From contig OZ023266.1 of the NCBI GenBank assembly GCA_964006375.1, forward strand, positions 19,290,590 through 19,354,589: 64,000 nucleotides of DNA, in the 5' to 3' direction. Under the pieces are notes generated by a model. That model was not told the DNA's origin. It saw only the letters and a list, made by a program, of their open reading frames with translations, and ran no database searches. Below are positions 13,700 through 27,600 of this stretch, piece after piece (position 1 is the first letter of the stretch; each line of letters opens with the position of its first letter). This stretch comes from Tillus elongatus. Taxonomy: Eukaryota; Arthropoda; Insecta; Coleoptera; Cleridae. The position numbers and the translations under genes were made by a program.

Positions 13700-15400
13700 T
13701 ATTAATATCTGTGACAATATGAGTAATCCAGTTAGGGGGCCTAAAATTCAGGCTGATAACCTGAGGAATATAGATTCCATCATGACGCTGACTCCAACTT
13801 GTCACTTGGTAGTATTTAAAATAATTAGGGGCCTCAAGAATACCATGTCAGTGGGAATTGATGAGCTGCCTATTAATATATTGAAGCATAATGCTGACAT
13901 TATATCTGCACTTCTTGCAGAGGCTATCAATGAATGTATGACGACTGGAACCCTCCCAGATGATCTAAAGATGTCGGCTGGCCTGCGAATCTACAAAAAG
14001 GGTGATACATCTGACCCCTCAAATTACAGGCTCATTATGTTAGCCCCAGTTATAGCCAAGGTACGAGAGAGTTATTCTCACCAGAATTGTGGAACATCTT
14101 GAAAGATTTAATATAATTAGTGATTTGCAGAATGCTTATATAAGACAAAGAAGAGAGCAATTTACCAATTCACTTCAGAAGTTCTTCAGGCTATGACTCG
14201 TGGATAAGAGGTTGTTGGTGTTTTCGCAAATCTGTCCAAAGCCTTTGACAGCATAGACTGTCAGATACTTTACGAAAAGTTGGAGATGATTCGTGTAAAG
14301 GAAACGGTGCTGGAATTAATAAAATCATACCTGACTCACAGAAAACAGCATATCCGTAGTCAACACACAACTACAGATAAAACATCTATTCTTCAGTAGA
14401 GACAGTTAAGAGAGGGGTACCACAGGTGTCAATGCTGGGCCCGCTGCTGTTTATAATTTACATTAATGACTTGCCTACACTTCTCAACCACAAAACAATC
14501 TTATTTGCAGATAACACTTTGATCATCCTACGTATGCAACAGATAACTAGATCAGATGATTTCTGTCATGATCGACGTTGACTCTTGGTTTGGTGCAAAT
14601 TAAATGAAGATGAATGCTGAAAAACACAACTAATTAAATTTTCTGCTGTTGGAAGAGAATCAATGACGATAAATTGCGGTGGCACTCAGTTGCAGACTTC
14701 ACAAAGCTGCAAGTTTCTTGGTCTGATAATAGACAATAATGTGAATTGGAGGAAACACAGAGTATATTCCTCCCAAGATCTCTGGCTCTTTGTATGCCTT
14801 AAAGGTGCTACAGAGAAGTGTGGATGAGGGCACATGTCTTATGGTGTATTATGTGTATGTGAATGCAATATTTAAGTATGGCATAGTGTTCTGGTAAAAC
14901 TCTGTGGATGTGGACTGCATATTTATACCGCAGAAGGCTTGTGTCTGGTCCATGTATGGCCTGAAACATCCAGAATCCTGCAGGCAGTATTTCGTAGAGA
15001 AGATACTGACTCTTCATTGTATATACATATTGGAATGTGTCCTGTTTGTCAAGCAAAATATGTTGCTCTTCTCAAAATACCTGCCTGAGCACGAGCATGA
15101 TACAAGCTTCAAATCGAATCAGCAACTCCTACTTCCAAAAACACCATTAACACAAGTGCAGAGAAATGCACAATATCAGATGATAAAAATATTCAATCAC
15201 CTACCTCCCTGTTGGAAAAATATGGATGTAAAAACATTGAAAAAAGAACTGAAGGATATTCTACTCAGAAAGTGTTACCATTTCTGAAACGACTTCTTCA
15301 GAGATGGAGACATGTGTCCACTACTCTAAGATAAAGCCTCATGACTTTCACATTGGCATGGCAACGCTAACCATTGCATGCTTTTTCTGAGGGGGTTAAT
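13700..15400 (+). pseudogene. LINE family C, decayed ORF2
   Basis: Frames read degenerate reverse transcriptase. 13719-14102 carries the fingers region (SVGIDELPINILKHNAD, KKGDTSDPSNYR). Around 14210-14300 is a LSKAFDSID-like motif. Around 14410-14520 are RGVPQVSMLGPLLF and a FADN in place of F/YADD. 14904-15287 carries the C-terminal end. Several frameshifts and stops occur. The 3' UTR is interrupted by the hAT element at 15401 and resumes at 16977-17125 with a TTTTAATAATTGT-rich tail. Confidence 0.75.
15393..15400. repeat. hAT target-site duplication, left
   Basis: GGGTTAAT abuts the left terminus CAGTGGCGGCG. The identical 8-mer follows the right terminus at 16977-16984, which is the length diagnostic of hAT insertion. 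Confidence 0.9.
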
Positions 15401-15595
15401 CAGTGGCGGCGTAGCATAGGTTGGCACCCGGGGCGGTTTTCTATTGAGCACCCCCAAAATAAAACTGACTGTTCAACTTCTTCTAGGACTTCACACCAAA
15501 AAGAAAGGTAGCATAAAAAACTGAAGTCACACAAAACTGGTAAGAGTGTGGATGCTGCTTCTCTTGTATCAGCGTTTTCTCTGCTGCTGCTGGGA

Positions 15596-16440
15596 TCACA
15601 CGTCTTTGAGTGTTGATACAAGTTTCTCAAAATTATGCTTCAATGGTTTAAAAGCGCTGTGATGAGCACTCCACCTTGTCTCTACTAGTCTTTTGACCGA
15701 TACGCCCACACTTTTCATTAGAATTTCCCATCGATGTGTGAATGACGAAAAGAATGTGTAAACTCTTTCTACTATTCCGAAAAAATTTACACTTGAACTA
15801 ACACTCCCGAAAGAGTGCACTCCACATAGATTTAGCGAATTATTAGCACAAGGCATAAACAATGCTTTAGGATTGTGTTCTTTGATTTTTGCTTGTACAC
15901 CACCATGAGCTTCTGCCATGGTTGCAGCGTTATCATATCCTTGAGCCCGACATAGATGTATGTCCAAGGTATCACTCGCGGTGCTATCGGGGCGTCAAGG
16001 CCGCGGACGAGCCCTGAGGGAACAAAAAAAAAAAGGTATCACTCTCCAGCTGCGTAAGGATATTTTCAGAAAGTTCGACTGCAGTCTTTCCAGCTATTGG
16101 GAAGAAACCTAGAAATGATTCCTTTACTTCAACTTGATCGCCTTCAATATGAACATACGTGATTACATAACTCATCTGATCAACATGTAATATGGCTGGA
16201 GTGCTATCGGAAATAATTGCGAAATATTTTGCTTTTCTTATGTCGTCCAAAATGTTATTTTTCACATATTTCTCCAAAAGGCTGATGAACTCATTTTTAA
16301 TGTCTTTTGATAAATAGGAATCAAACTCAAAATGTCACGCCACTTTTTTTTTTCTTGGTCTAAAACCATTTGATGTTCTTGGTCGATAGTTTTTTGCAGC
16401 CTCAATCCATTTTCCAAGATTTTCCATTTATTAAAACAGA
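15596..16440 (-). pseudogene. hAT-family transposase (ZMYM1-like/DUF4371 type), broken
   Basis: Minus-strand frames 15984-16277 and 15596-15967 read one protein. The first contains KYFAIISDSTPAILHVDQMS and SENILTQLESDT; the second contains DIHLCRAQGYDNAATMAE and MPCANNSLNLCGVHS. Together they resemble the RNase H-like catalytic region of hAT transposases related to zinc-finger MYM-type 1 proteins. The frame is split by a 57-bp insertion at 15978-16034, is further broken near 16300-16350, and lacks the usual C-terminal dimerisation part. It is not functional. Confidence 0.8.
15978..16034 (+). mobile_element. Tiny retroposed insertion with poly(A) and 10-bp TSD
   Basis: A GC-rich 44-bp sequence plus about 13 A-rich bases is flanked by perfect duplications GGTATCACTC (15968-15977 and 16035-16044). 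Removing the insert and one duplication restores the hAT transposase frame. The tail and TSD are the hallmarks of LINE-mediated retroposition. The source RNA is not recognised; it may be a fragment of a structured non-coding RNA. Confidence 0.85.
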
Positions 16441-16976
16441 GAGATGGTTCTCAGAATTCTCGTGTTCAGACACTGTAGGATTTAGTTTCCACCATGAATT
16501 AAGCCTGTTAAGACATAATATTTTTTAACACATTCATATAATCTTGGATATATATTTCAATCCGTATAATAGGTTCTCGCTCTTGATCACCTCTTTTGTT
16601 TTGGTCGATCTTACTGAATGCAGTATGTATAAGTCACAGCCACGCGAGACAGAGACTCATTGAGATTCAAGAACCGGTCCAAGGATTCGGATCTTCAAAA
16701 AGATCCGGAGCCGGTGATCAGACTCTTCGAAAAGATCCCAATTTTCCATCTCTACTGACTGTGATTGTTTGTTTTAATTGACACATGGCGCGGCGCAGCG
16801 GATACGGCGCGGACGGAGGGAGAGGCTGATATCACTTGCCCTTCCGCCCTCGCCGTCCTCGTCGGGCAGATGCACCAATGGCTGGCTACTAAGCTATGCC
16901 AGTGAGTTTTCACCACGTTGTCACTCCTTGCTGCTTGGCACCCGGGGCGGACCGCCCCCCCTTTACGCCGCCTCTG

Positions 16977-17125
16977 GGGTTAATACAGATTTGAGGTGTG
17001 TATAAGTGCGTGTGTGGTTGCTTTGTTATGCTCTGTAAGTTTTGTATTATGGAATTAATACTGTTGTATTGACAGTATCTTATTTTAATAATTGTTGTTT
17101 TAATAATTGTATTTTATTTTAATAA
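16977..17125 (+). pseudogene. LINE C 3' tail, right of the hAT insertion
   Basis: It resumes the LINE C 3' UTR after the hAT TSD and ends in repeats of TTTTAATAATTGT, a simple-sequence tail like those of other LINEs here. Confidence 0.5.
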
Positions 17126-17630
17126 TTCTATTCACACATGACGTGTTCTACACCCAATAGGGTATTTATAGAACAAATAAAGTATTGTATAATGTAAATG
17201 TAAAATAATGTAAAAGTAAATGCACAATATAAACAGCTGATCGCAGATGTTGGGAAGGCCGAACTCGACAAAGCTATCAGCCGCAGCAACAACAAGAGCA
17301 AAACTATGTGGAAAACCATAGACGAACTAACAGGGAGGAATGTAAGATGTAAAACTGAATACCCTGTCATACATGCGGACCTCCCAGACCAGTTTGGAGA
17401 CTTCTTCTCATCTGCTGCTCAAAAAGCAACTGCTCATCTGCCTGCTGCGGTAGATATGGCATTTGTTGCTGGGATAACACAAGTGAGCACCCAATTTAAA
17501 TTCCCACCTGTTACTCAAGAGGATGTCCTAAACGCAATAAATACCCTCAAATCATCTAGCTCTGCAGGGCCGGACGAGGTATCAAGCATATTGCTTAAGC
17601 GCTGCAGGTTTGTTGTTTCTTTACCACTGT

Positions 17631-17633
<3 letters not shown>

Positions 17634-17712
<79 letters not shown>
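17634..17712. repeat. (AT)n expansion inside LINE B reverse-transcriptase codons
   Basis: The flanking RT protein reads LPLSH before and NISLSRGIV after the tract, so the ancestral sequence was probably a short CATATATAAC. The tract has expanded and changed the reading frame. No HINE segment adjoins it. Confidence 0.85.
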
Positions 17713-17713
<1 letters not shown>

Positions 17714-18000
17714 CATTTCATTATCCAGAGGTATCGTTCCATCAAAAATGAAAGAAGCATACACAAAACCGACATATAAAAAGGGTGATCCCGCGGATTA
17801 TTCAAGCTACAGACAAATCAGCCTAACACCAACTTTCGCAAAAACCCTTGAAAAAATAGTCAATAACAAGCTGACAACCTATCTTGCTGATAATAAACTT
17901 CTTTCGCCATATCAACATGGCTTTCGGCAAGCACGAAGCACTGAAATTGCAATTGTTGAGTTTGTGGAGCAAATTGTCGAACACATTGACAAATAAAATC

Positions 18001-19673
<1,673 letters not shown>

Positions 19674-21226
19674 GAGGTAGCGCTGGGAGTTTTTCTGGAC
19701 TTTTCCAAAGCCTTCGACTGTGTGAATCATGAGATCCTTATATGTTCACTGTGTAGGTATGGAGTGACGGGCACCGCACTGGACTGGTTCAGAAGCTATC
19801 TTTCAGACAGAACACAAAGAGTTGTAATATCTAACTCTACCAACACTTACTTATCTAGGACTTTTGAAGTAACGGTTGGGGTGCCGCAAGGAACAGTTCT
19901 TGGATCTACGCTGTACATTATCTATGCCAACAGCCTACTTCAGTACATCACGCACCAATCTGAAAACAACATCAATCCAGATAACAAAAGAACGGTCGCC
20001 TCCTATGCCGATGATACCAACTTTTTGATAGGTGGACATAGTGTTGAGCACATTATGGCTGATTCTGACAAAACCCTCAAAAGTCTAACCAATTGGGTCG
20101 ATAAAAACAAGCTTGCACTTAACAAGGATAAAACAGCTTGCGTGTTTTTTAAATCTTCAAAATCAAAAAAAGGTACTGTACAAAGCGTAGAACTTGATGG
20201 CCAAACTGTAACCTTGCAGCCATCTACAAAACTACTAGGACTTAAAGTTAGAGTTAAAATGGAATGTTCACATCGATGAACTTTGCTCGCGAATCTCATC
20301 CGTTACATATGCAATAAGAACACTTACCCAAAGATGCAGTACCTTTACTGTGTTGTCACTGTATTATGCGTGTTTCTACTCACAACTAAGGTTTGGTATT
20401 ACGCACTGGGGATTAGCAAGTGAAGTAAACCGAGTTTTTAAACAACAAAAGCAAGTGATGAGGATCATATTCAATATCCCTCATAGACACACTTGCAGAA
20501 ACACTTTTAAGGAACAGGGTATCTTTACACTCCCCAGCATATACATCATGGAAGTGCTAACCCATGTTTTTCGAAACAAAACCAAATACACACGCAATGC
20601 AGTGGAACATGGATATACCACAAGAGGTAGAAATAACCTGCAAACTGACAAACATCGCACAGCTCTGTACCAAAAATCACTGTTTTACAATGGCTGCAAG
20701 TTGTATAATGCGTTGCCGGAAGATGTACGGAATGTTGACACTTTACCAGCTTTTAAAAAAAAAGTGAAAACGATTCTTATAAACAAGACGTGCTACTCGG
20801 TGGATGATTTTTACACATAAACTACCATTAACTATCTTCTGTTTTTAAATTCTTATAATATGAACACTTTGTAGTGTAGTTGCCATAGTATAAACTATAA
20901 ACCTAGTGCACCTGGTGACTCTAAAAAACAATATTGGAATTGGATCTGGATTCTGCAGCTCTTATCTTTTGAACGTTATAAACGTTATAAGTGTGTTTTA
21001 TAAGTATCTTTGTTTTGTATTATTTAAGGAAAAATTTTCCTTAATTGTTATGCCTATTGTGTGTGCTATTGTCGTTCTTTATGTTAATTTTTTGACGTAC
21101 ATGAACATCCCTGTGTCATTCAGGTGACATTGGCCTGTTTCATTGTTAATATATACATTATACATTATACATTATACATTATTGTATTGTATAAGCAATG
21201 AAATGAGAACATATAAGAGCTTTTTT

Positions 21227-21232
21227 TTTATT
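21227..21232 (-). terminator. Possible poly(A) signal for terminal exon 7a
   Basis: AATAAA on the minus strand (TTTATT on plus), about 65 bp past the TAA at 21298-21300. Position and sense fit, but no cleavage site can be verified. Confidence 0.45.
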
Positions 21233-21297
21233 CAAACTATAAATTTGATCTATAATTATAAAATACTGGTACCACTAACTTTTTTAATTTTATGATT

Positions 21298-21497
21298 TTA
21301 TCGCTTAAAATAATCCATGCTAGGCATGACTTTCCATCGTTCGAAGGCAGCTTTTTCTAACGTTTCTCTATGATCAGGATGTGCAATTCTTATTAGTTCA
21401 AAGGCTCGCTGTCTAAAACTTAAACCAAAAAGGTTTGCCACTCCAAATTCCGTAACGACATAATGTACATGACCTCTCGATGTTGTCACACCAGAAC
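21298..21497 (-). CDS. CoA-transferase terminal exon (7a)
   Basis: The minus-strand acceptor CTTTAG precedes 21497. The GT phase completes the Gly codon begun in exon 29479-29712, and the frame ends at TAA 21298-21300. It encodes 65 residues with [19 protein letters not shown] and [11 protein letters not shown], ending MPSMDYFKR. This is the C-terminal CoA-transferase/hydrolase segment, whose HYVVTE-x-G block is strongly conserved in the family. Compared with exon 10197-10381 it carries several non-conservative changes (for example FGLSF for FGKSL) and a five-residue longer C-terminus. It is the nearer of two possible last exons. Confidence 0.88.
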
Positions 21498-21639
21498 CTA
21501 AAGAAACATCACTATTAAATATTTGAGTTACCAAAACAAGGTATGTCCAATTGTTCTGTAATGTTTTGAATATAGATTTTTAAAATAAATCAAATTGTAA
21601 ATTGTGTGTCAAGAAAGCATTACCTCATTATACATATTA

Positions 21640-22035
21640 TATTATGTACAGTAAATAAAATAAAAGGAAGACCCAGAAAATGAGCCTTGTGGTACACTAT
21701 GACATATTGATTAGCTAATAGCTTAATTCTTTTAATAATGTAAATCGTGTTACGTTTAACACAAAACCGATTGTAAATTCTGTATTGTTTTATTAAACTA
21801 AATGGAGCAAGGGAAAATAACCACCCCTAACCTAATCCTTGTGGTATGCCAAGACTAACTAACGGCTCAAAGCTTTTGATAATATTAAACATTTTATGTT
21901 TAATGTAACTCAATTTGTAAATTGTGTATTCCCAAGGCACCTTTCATTATACCTATTAAGGATAAATAAATAAAAAAACAGTGACCCTGAAACTGAGCTT
22001 TGTGGTACTTCCACGACTTGCTGATTAGCTGATAG
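21640..22035 (-). pseudogene. Decayed LINE RT motif repeated three times
   Basis: On the minus strand, three related segments about 150-160 bp apart (around 21690, 21838 and 22000) each read a degenerate V-P-Q-G/S-like RT motif followed by F-Y/L-L-I remnants. The segments look like a tandemly duplicated LINE scrap. Confidence 0.4.
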
Positions 22036-22116
22036 GCGTGAGCCACAATAGACCTTATGGTCACGTGGAGGGACCGGTATGGCCCACTCACAATCAAACC
22101 AAACCAAAACCACACC
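22036..22116 (+). mobile_element. 81-bp retroposed insertion with 9-bp TSD
   Basis: It is flanked by AGCTGATAG at 22027-22035 and 22117-22125, and ends in an AAACCAAACCAAAACC-type tail. The short body (ACCTTATGGTCACGTGG) is not recognised. It resembles a SINE or a 5'-truncated small RNA copy. Confidence 0.6.
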
Positions 22117-22149
22117 AGCTGATAGCTCAATTCTTTTCCTAATATAAAC

Positions 22150-23096
22150 ATACTGGAAGCATATCCCCTACACTGCAGACAATATGCATACAGAGCAGGG
22201 GTCTCAACAGAAACAGCACTGCACCAACTGCTGCTGAAACTAGAGAATACGCTGGAGAACAGAGAGGTGGTGCTGGGGGCCTTCCTAGACATAAAGGGGG
22301 CCTTCAGCAACACCTCATTCGGATCGGTTCAGACAGCTGTCAGGGAGCGTGGAATAGAGGAGACCTGCTGCAGGTGGATCGGTTCCTTGCTCAGGGACAG
22401 GGCGGTGTTCACCCCACTCGTGGGAGGGACTCTGCTGGCAGGGATCGCGGCGGAGTGTCCGCAGGAGAGCGTTTTGTCTCCCTTGCTCTGGTGCCTAGTT
22501 GGGGACGGCCTGCTAGAGAGGCTCTAAGGAGGGGGTATGAGGTACAGGGCTATGCGGACGACATTGTCATCATAGTCCGAGGAAAGGTTACACAGTCAGT
22601 GTCGGAGCGCATGCAGACAGCACTGAAAGTGGTGGAAAGGTGGACGGTTGGTCAAGGGATTGGGGTGAGCCCCCAGAAAGCAACCGTCATGCTGTTTACG
22701 AGGAGGAGGAAGTGGGACAGCCACAGAACTCACACTCTATACGGTAGAAACATTCCAATGGCCAGGAAGGTAAAATATCTTGGGGTCGTATTGGAGTCTA
22801 AGCTAACCTGGAATGGTCACGTTGAAAAAATACTGCATAAGGCAGTCATGACCTTACCCGTGACTAGGCAGCTATATGGAAAAACGTGGGTACTAAGAGC
22901 TAGTATGGCCCACTGGCTGTACACAAGGGTGGTCAGACCATCGTTAACATACGCGGCACCGGTCTGGTGGCCTAAGGTGACACAATCCAGTGCCAAACAA
23001 AAACTAGGCAAGATCCAAAGAATGGCTTGCCTGGGCATCACAGGAGCCATGACTTCGACCCCAACAGCCGGCATGGAGGTGTTGCTGGATCTGATC
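22150..23096 (+). pseudogene. LINE family E (R1/LOA-like) RT fragment
   Basis: Two overlapping frames (22267-22527 and 22374-23363) read an RT palm and thumb: GAFLDIKGAFSNTSF, then after a frameshift near 22480 the catalytic GYADDIVIIVRG, and ARKVKYLGVVLESKLTWNGH and LYTRVVRPSLTYAAPVWWPK. The style resembles R1, LOA or I-type elements and differs from families A-D. GC content is higher than in its surroundings. The LINE match stops at MEVLLDL (about 23096) and the rest of the frame is unrelated. Confidence 0.8.
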
Positions 23097-24084
23097 ATAT
23101 TTGGAAAACGTTTCATTATCCTATTATTGGTTTTTTTTACTATTGCTTTTTCATATCTGGTAATAATTCTGACTACTTTTTACATAACTTACATAAATTT
23201 TTATTGGGCGACGGACTTTTTACAGACGTTTTTCTTGGGTATTTTAGGCAAATGGATCTTGATAACCAAAAAAGTTATAAAGGCGGTTAAATTACAAGAA
23301 GTGTGCAATCGAGGAGTCAATGTTTCGAGAAACCTACTAAAGTCCACTTACTTCCAAAGATAAAAACACAAATTTTGGATTTGGTTTATTCGAAACGAAA
23401 CGTATTTAAATTTATAAATGCTACATTGTAGAGCAGAAAAAGTGACAATGAGAAACTGCCTTCTGTTGCTTTTATACTTTGTCAAATAACTTCAGAAAAA
23501 CATTAAACAAAATTGCAAAATTTCGTTTTTCTGTCCTTCGAATATCTTTGGAAATAAGTGGAATTTTGTGGGTTTCAGAATAATTTTAAGTGTTTGGTTG
23601 CACACTTTTTTTTGTGATTTAACTGCCTTTGTAACTTTTACGGTTACTGAAATCCCCACGCTGTTCATTCTTATCTTAGGGACACTGTATATGACACACT
23701 GAATAAAAGCAGAAAGCTGTTTTTCGATGTAAACACAAATTTTGATGTGGTCAATCAGTCAAAAGTCATGGATGAAGAAGACATACCTTGCAAACAGAGA
23801 AAATTTTATTCAGACAGCAGCAGTGTATTGATTGGAGTGCTAAGAGACTCTATTTTGGGACCTCTCTTGTTTATAATCTTCATCAAGTAAATGTTTTGAA
23901 ATGCACATAATACTAATACTGTCAGGTCATGGCCAGGAAGATCTTACTAAAAAGGCAAATTAAGGAGCGGGACATTTTAAGGAGAGATTCTAGAAATGTG
24001 TGCTTGTGAAAAACTGGAATAAAATTTGTTAAACGATAGGTACCTGTATTTTAAAATGAAACATTTTATTTAGAAAAATATTAC
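23097..24084. other. AT-rich intergenic/intronic stretch with a LINE scrap
   Basis: The only recognisable trace is at 23838-23888, a plus-strand RT motif remnant (GVLRDSILGPLLFIIF). The rest has no recognised gene or repeat. Confidence 0.4.
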
Positions 24085-24262
24085 TAAGTGAAGACTGGAA
24101 CCTGTGATGAGCACTGATAAGTACACTTGGAGAAACCCAAATGACCACAACATCTTTTTAAATACCTAACAATCGTTTCACTAATAACGAAACGATCGTT
24201 AGGTCTTTAAAAAGATGTGTTGTGGTGATTTGGGTTTCTTTAAGTGTACTTATGGAATAAAA
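24085..24262. repeat. Foldback MITE, almost perfect hairpin
   Basis: The left arm includes AAGTACACTTGGAGAAACCC...ACAACATCTTTTTAAA and CTAACAATCGTTTC. The right arm mirrors it with GAAACGATCGTTAGGTC, TTTAAAAAGATGTGTTGTGG and GGTTTC...AGTGTACTTA. It is the same family as 287-518 and 33853-33940. Confidence 0.75.
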
Positions 24263-24610
24263 CTGTTGTCAAGGTGTTTGTAACGAAGGGCATATCTGTC
24301 GTTAAAGGGACTCTGGTTGAAATCTCTTCAGAAAATTATACTCTTTACTTTTATGTGTTTGAAGATTGACCACAAATATAAATTGGAACAACACGTCGAC
24401 CATGTAGCATCTGAATTCTGTTCATCGTATATCCTAATTATATCACTGAGAATGAAAGAGAAAGTTTTGCTGGAAATGTTGAAGAAACTGTACTTTGATT
24501 TTGTTGTAGTATGAATTTATCTTCAAAGGCTTTGCATCTGAATTTAATAAGTGGTTTTATAGCACAGAATAAAAAACTACAGACAATGTTGTGATTCCAT
24601 TATATAATAT

Positions 24611-27600
24611 CTTGTACCACCCCTTACATCAAGGGGCCGGTGAAGTCCCAACGGATGTTTCCGGTTCTGGTGTATGAGTCGGTTTCCCTTATAAGCAAAA
24701 ATGATGATGGCTCCTCATTGTACAAAGGATTCCGGAGGTAAAATACCCCTCCATTCGGATCTCCGGGAGAGGGGTGTACAGGGGGCGCCAGCATCAAGAT
24801 TAAAATATCCTTCTCGAATATATGTGACCTAAATTCTAACCTGAACTCCGTCCACCATTTCCTCCGGGCTAATAGGCCCCAACTCCTCTTCCTCACCAAA
24901 ACTCAAATCAGTGCCAAAACAGCCACTAATCACCTTAATTTCCTGGGGTATGAGCTCCTTACTTCTTTTAGATTGCATGAAGGCGTTTGTGCCTACTACC
25001 GTAGCAATCTACCCTGCACCAGACTCCCCAATTTAGAAGCTGGAAGAATAAGACATACTATGGATAAAACTTTCTCTCAGGGCTGCAACTAAATTCATCT
25101 GTTGCATTTACCGGTCACCTTCTGTCAACAACTTTGTCCAGCTCTTTGACTACCTTTCTGAAAAAACCAACCATCTGATTTCTGAATATCCTTCCTCCGA
25201 GGTCACTATTCTTGGTGAATTCAATGTCCATAATAAGGAATGGCTAGGATCTTCTAAAACCGATCCACAAGGAAGAGCAGCGAAGGCCTTTGCAGTCAGC
25301 AATTCTTTAGCCAATATGGTTCAGCAACCTACTTACTTTCCTCACATCCCAACACACAGCTCAAATCCCTTGGATCTCCTTCTTACTACAAATCCTGACT
25401 GCTATAAGATATCAGTCACCGCCCCCCCTGGGTCGCTCAGACCACGGCATGGTCACTGCTTCCTGCGCAATGCAACCCGAGGTCACACAATCATCACACC
25501 CACATATCGTTTGCCACTACAACTCCGCGAACTGGGACGAAATGCGAGATTACTTTTCCTCATTTCAATGGGCGTCTGTCTGCTTCTCTCATCCTGACCC
25601 CTCTGATATCTCACAAAACGTCACCGAAATTATTCAAGCTGGCATGGAATTATTTATTCCACGTACACAGAAAACCTCTGCAGCCACTCAAAAGCCCTGA
25701 TTCTCTAAATTCTGTGACAAGGCCAGACTTGAAAAGGTCAAAACTCACAAAACGCTTCCACACAATCCCAGTCAAGAAAACCATCAAGCATTTAACGACG
25801 CAAGAAACCGCTATGTCCGCATTCTTTCTGTGGCAAAAAACTCGTTTAATAACCACATCAAAAACAAAGTCCTCTCAAACTACAACGGCAGCAAACTCTT
25901 CTGCACTCTTGCTAAATCTATTGAAAATAATTTCTGCAAGAGCATGTTCCCACCTCTTGTCTCAGGGGATGAAATTGTTTCTACCGCCCTGGGGAAGGCT
26001 GAACTTTTTGCCTCGTTGTTCGCCGGCAATTCTACTCTCAACCCACCTCCAAATGTTCAACCACCAACAGTCCCCAATGTCACGCACAAAATGACAGATA
26101 TCATTTTCAAAACTAAAAAGGTACGAAAGATGCTCTCTTCTCTTAATGCCAGGAAAGCCTCTGGCCTGGACGGGATTCCAGCAATTGTTCTCAAAAAATG
26201 CGCACCAGAACTTGCTCCTGTCCTGACTCGTCTGTTTCAGACATCTTACAATAGAGGCATATTCCCTAGTAACTGGAAAACTGCTCGAGTACAACCCGTC
26301 CCCAAGAAAGAATCCAAAGCGCTTCCTAGCAACTACAGGCCTATTTCTCTCCTTTCAGTCGTCTCTAAAGTGATGGAAAAGTATATAAACATCGAATTAC
26401 TAAAATTTCTTGAAAAACAGTCTAATGCATGACAGGCAGTATGGATTCCGTCAGCGCAGATCAACTGCCGACCTCCTTTCCTTTGTTACCCATTCTTGAA
26501 GCACGTCTATGGAGCTACAATGTGAATCCCAGGTTATCGCTCTAGACATATCCAAAGCATTCGACCAGGTCTGGCATGCAGCGCTGCTTAATAAACGTCT
26601 AGCCTATGGCCTACAATCAAATCTCTGTACGTGGACAGCAAATTACCTGTCCAACCGGAGCATCTCTGTTGTCGTGGATGGCCATTCCTCGAAACTGTAT
26701 CCAATTAATGCAGGAGTTCCTCAAGGTTCAGCTTTAGCTCCTACTTTATTTCTTCTCCACATCAATGACCTCCTCTCTAGCACATCCAACCCAGTTCACA
26801 GTTATGCGGACGACAGCACCCTCCACTCAAATATACAATATTCTAAGCCTGTCTCTTTAGCCCAATTAGATGAGGATCGCAGACTCATGGAGGGTTCTAT
26901 CTCCGTGGATCTCCCAAAAATATTAGACTGGGGAAGTAGAAATCTTGTACAATTCAACCCCACCAAATCACAGTCTTGCTTTCTTTCTCATAAGAGATAC
27001 ACCAGCCCTAGACCCATCACAATAAACAACCAAGTTATTCAAAGTAATGAGTCCTTTTCACTTGTTGGCATTTCTGTGGATCGAAATCTCAATTGGCGCC
27101 AACATGTCACATCAATTGCAGAAGCGGCTGCTAAGAAATTAGGTTTTCTCTTCCGGGCTCGCAAATACTTTTCACCAGCTAATCTCTATACCTTATATAC
27201 TTCACAATTAAAACCAAACCTCGATTACTGCTCCCACATCTGGGGTGCTGCTGCCGCTTCTACACTCGCTATCCTGGACTCCATTCAGAAGAGAGCTATA
27301 CGTCTCATCGGTGACCCTACCGTCACCCAAAGGCTGCCATCCCTTGCCCACCGAAGTGCTGTTGGTGACCTCTCTCTCTTTTATAAATATCTGCACGGGC
27401 ACTGCTCAGAGGAGCTTTCTTCCATAGTTCCTCCACCTGCTGACCCCAACAGATCTACCAGGGGAACACAGTGAATGCACTCTTTTACTGTCCAGGTCAC
27501 CAGACAGAACATCTTGTTATGCCCGCTCTTTTGTCCCGAGGACTTCCAAGTTGTGGAATTCCTTGCCGGCACATGTTTTTCCTTCTCCCACGAACCTCCA

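Larger units (their letters stand above)
15401..16976 (-). mobile_element. hAT transposon with TIRs and 8-bp TSD
   Basis: The left end CAGTGGCGGCGTA matches the inverted right end CAGAGGCGGCGTA (13 bp, one mismatch). The extended ends share GGCACCCGGGGCGG. GGGTTAAT is duplicated on both sides. The element is 1576 bp, short for an autonomous hAT, so it is probably internally deleted or decayed. It is inserted in the 3' tail of LINE C and carries transposase remnants on the minus strand. Confidence 0.9.

Noticed and set aside
23097..23363. C-terminal extension of the LINE E frame with hydrophobic stretches
   Set aside because: LINE similarity stops at about 23096; the remaining frame is AT-rich Phe/Ile/Leu read-through, not a membrane protein.
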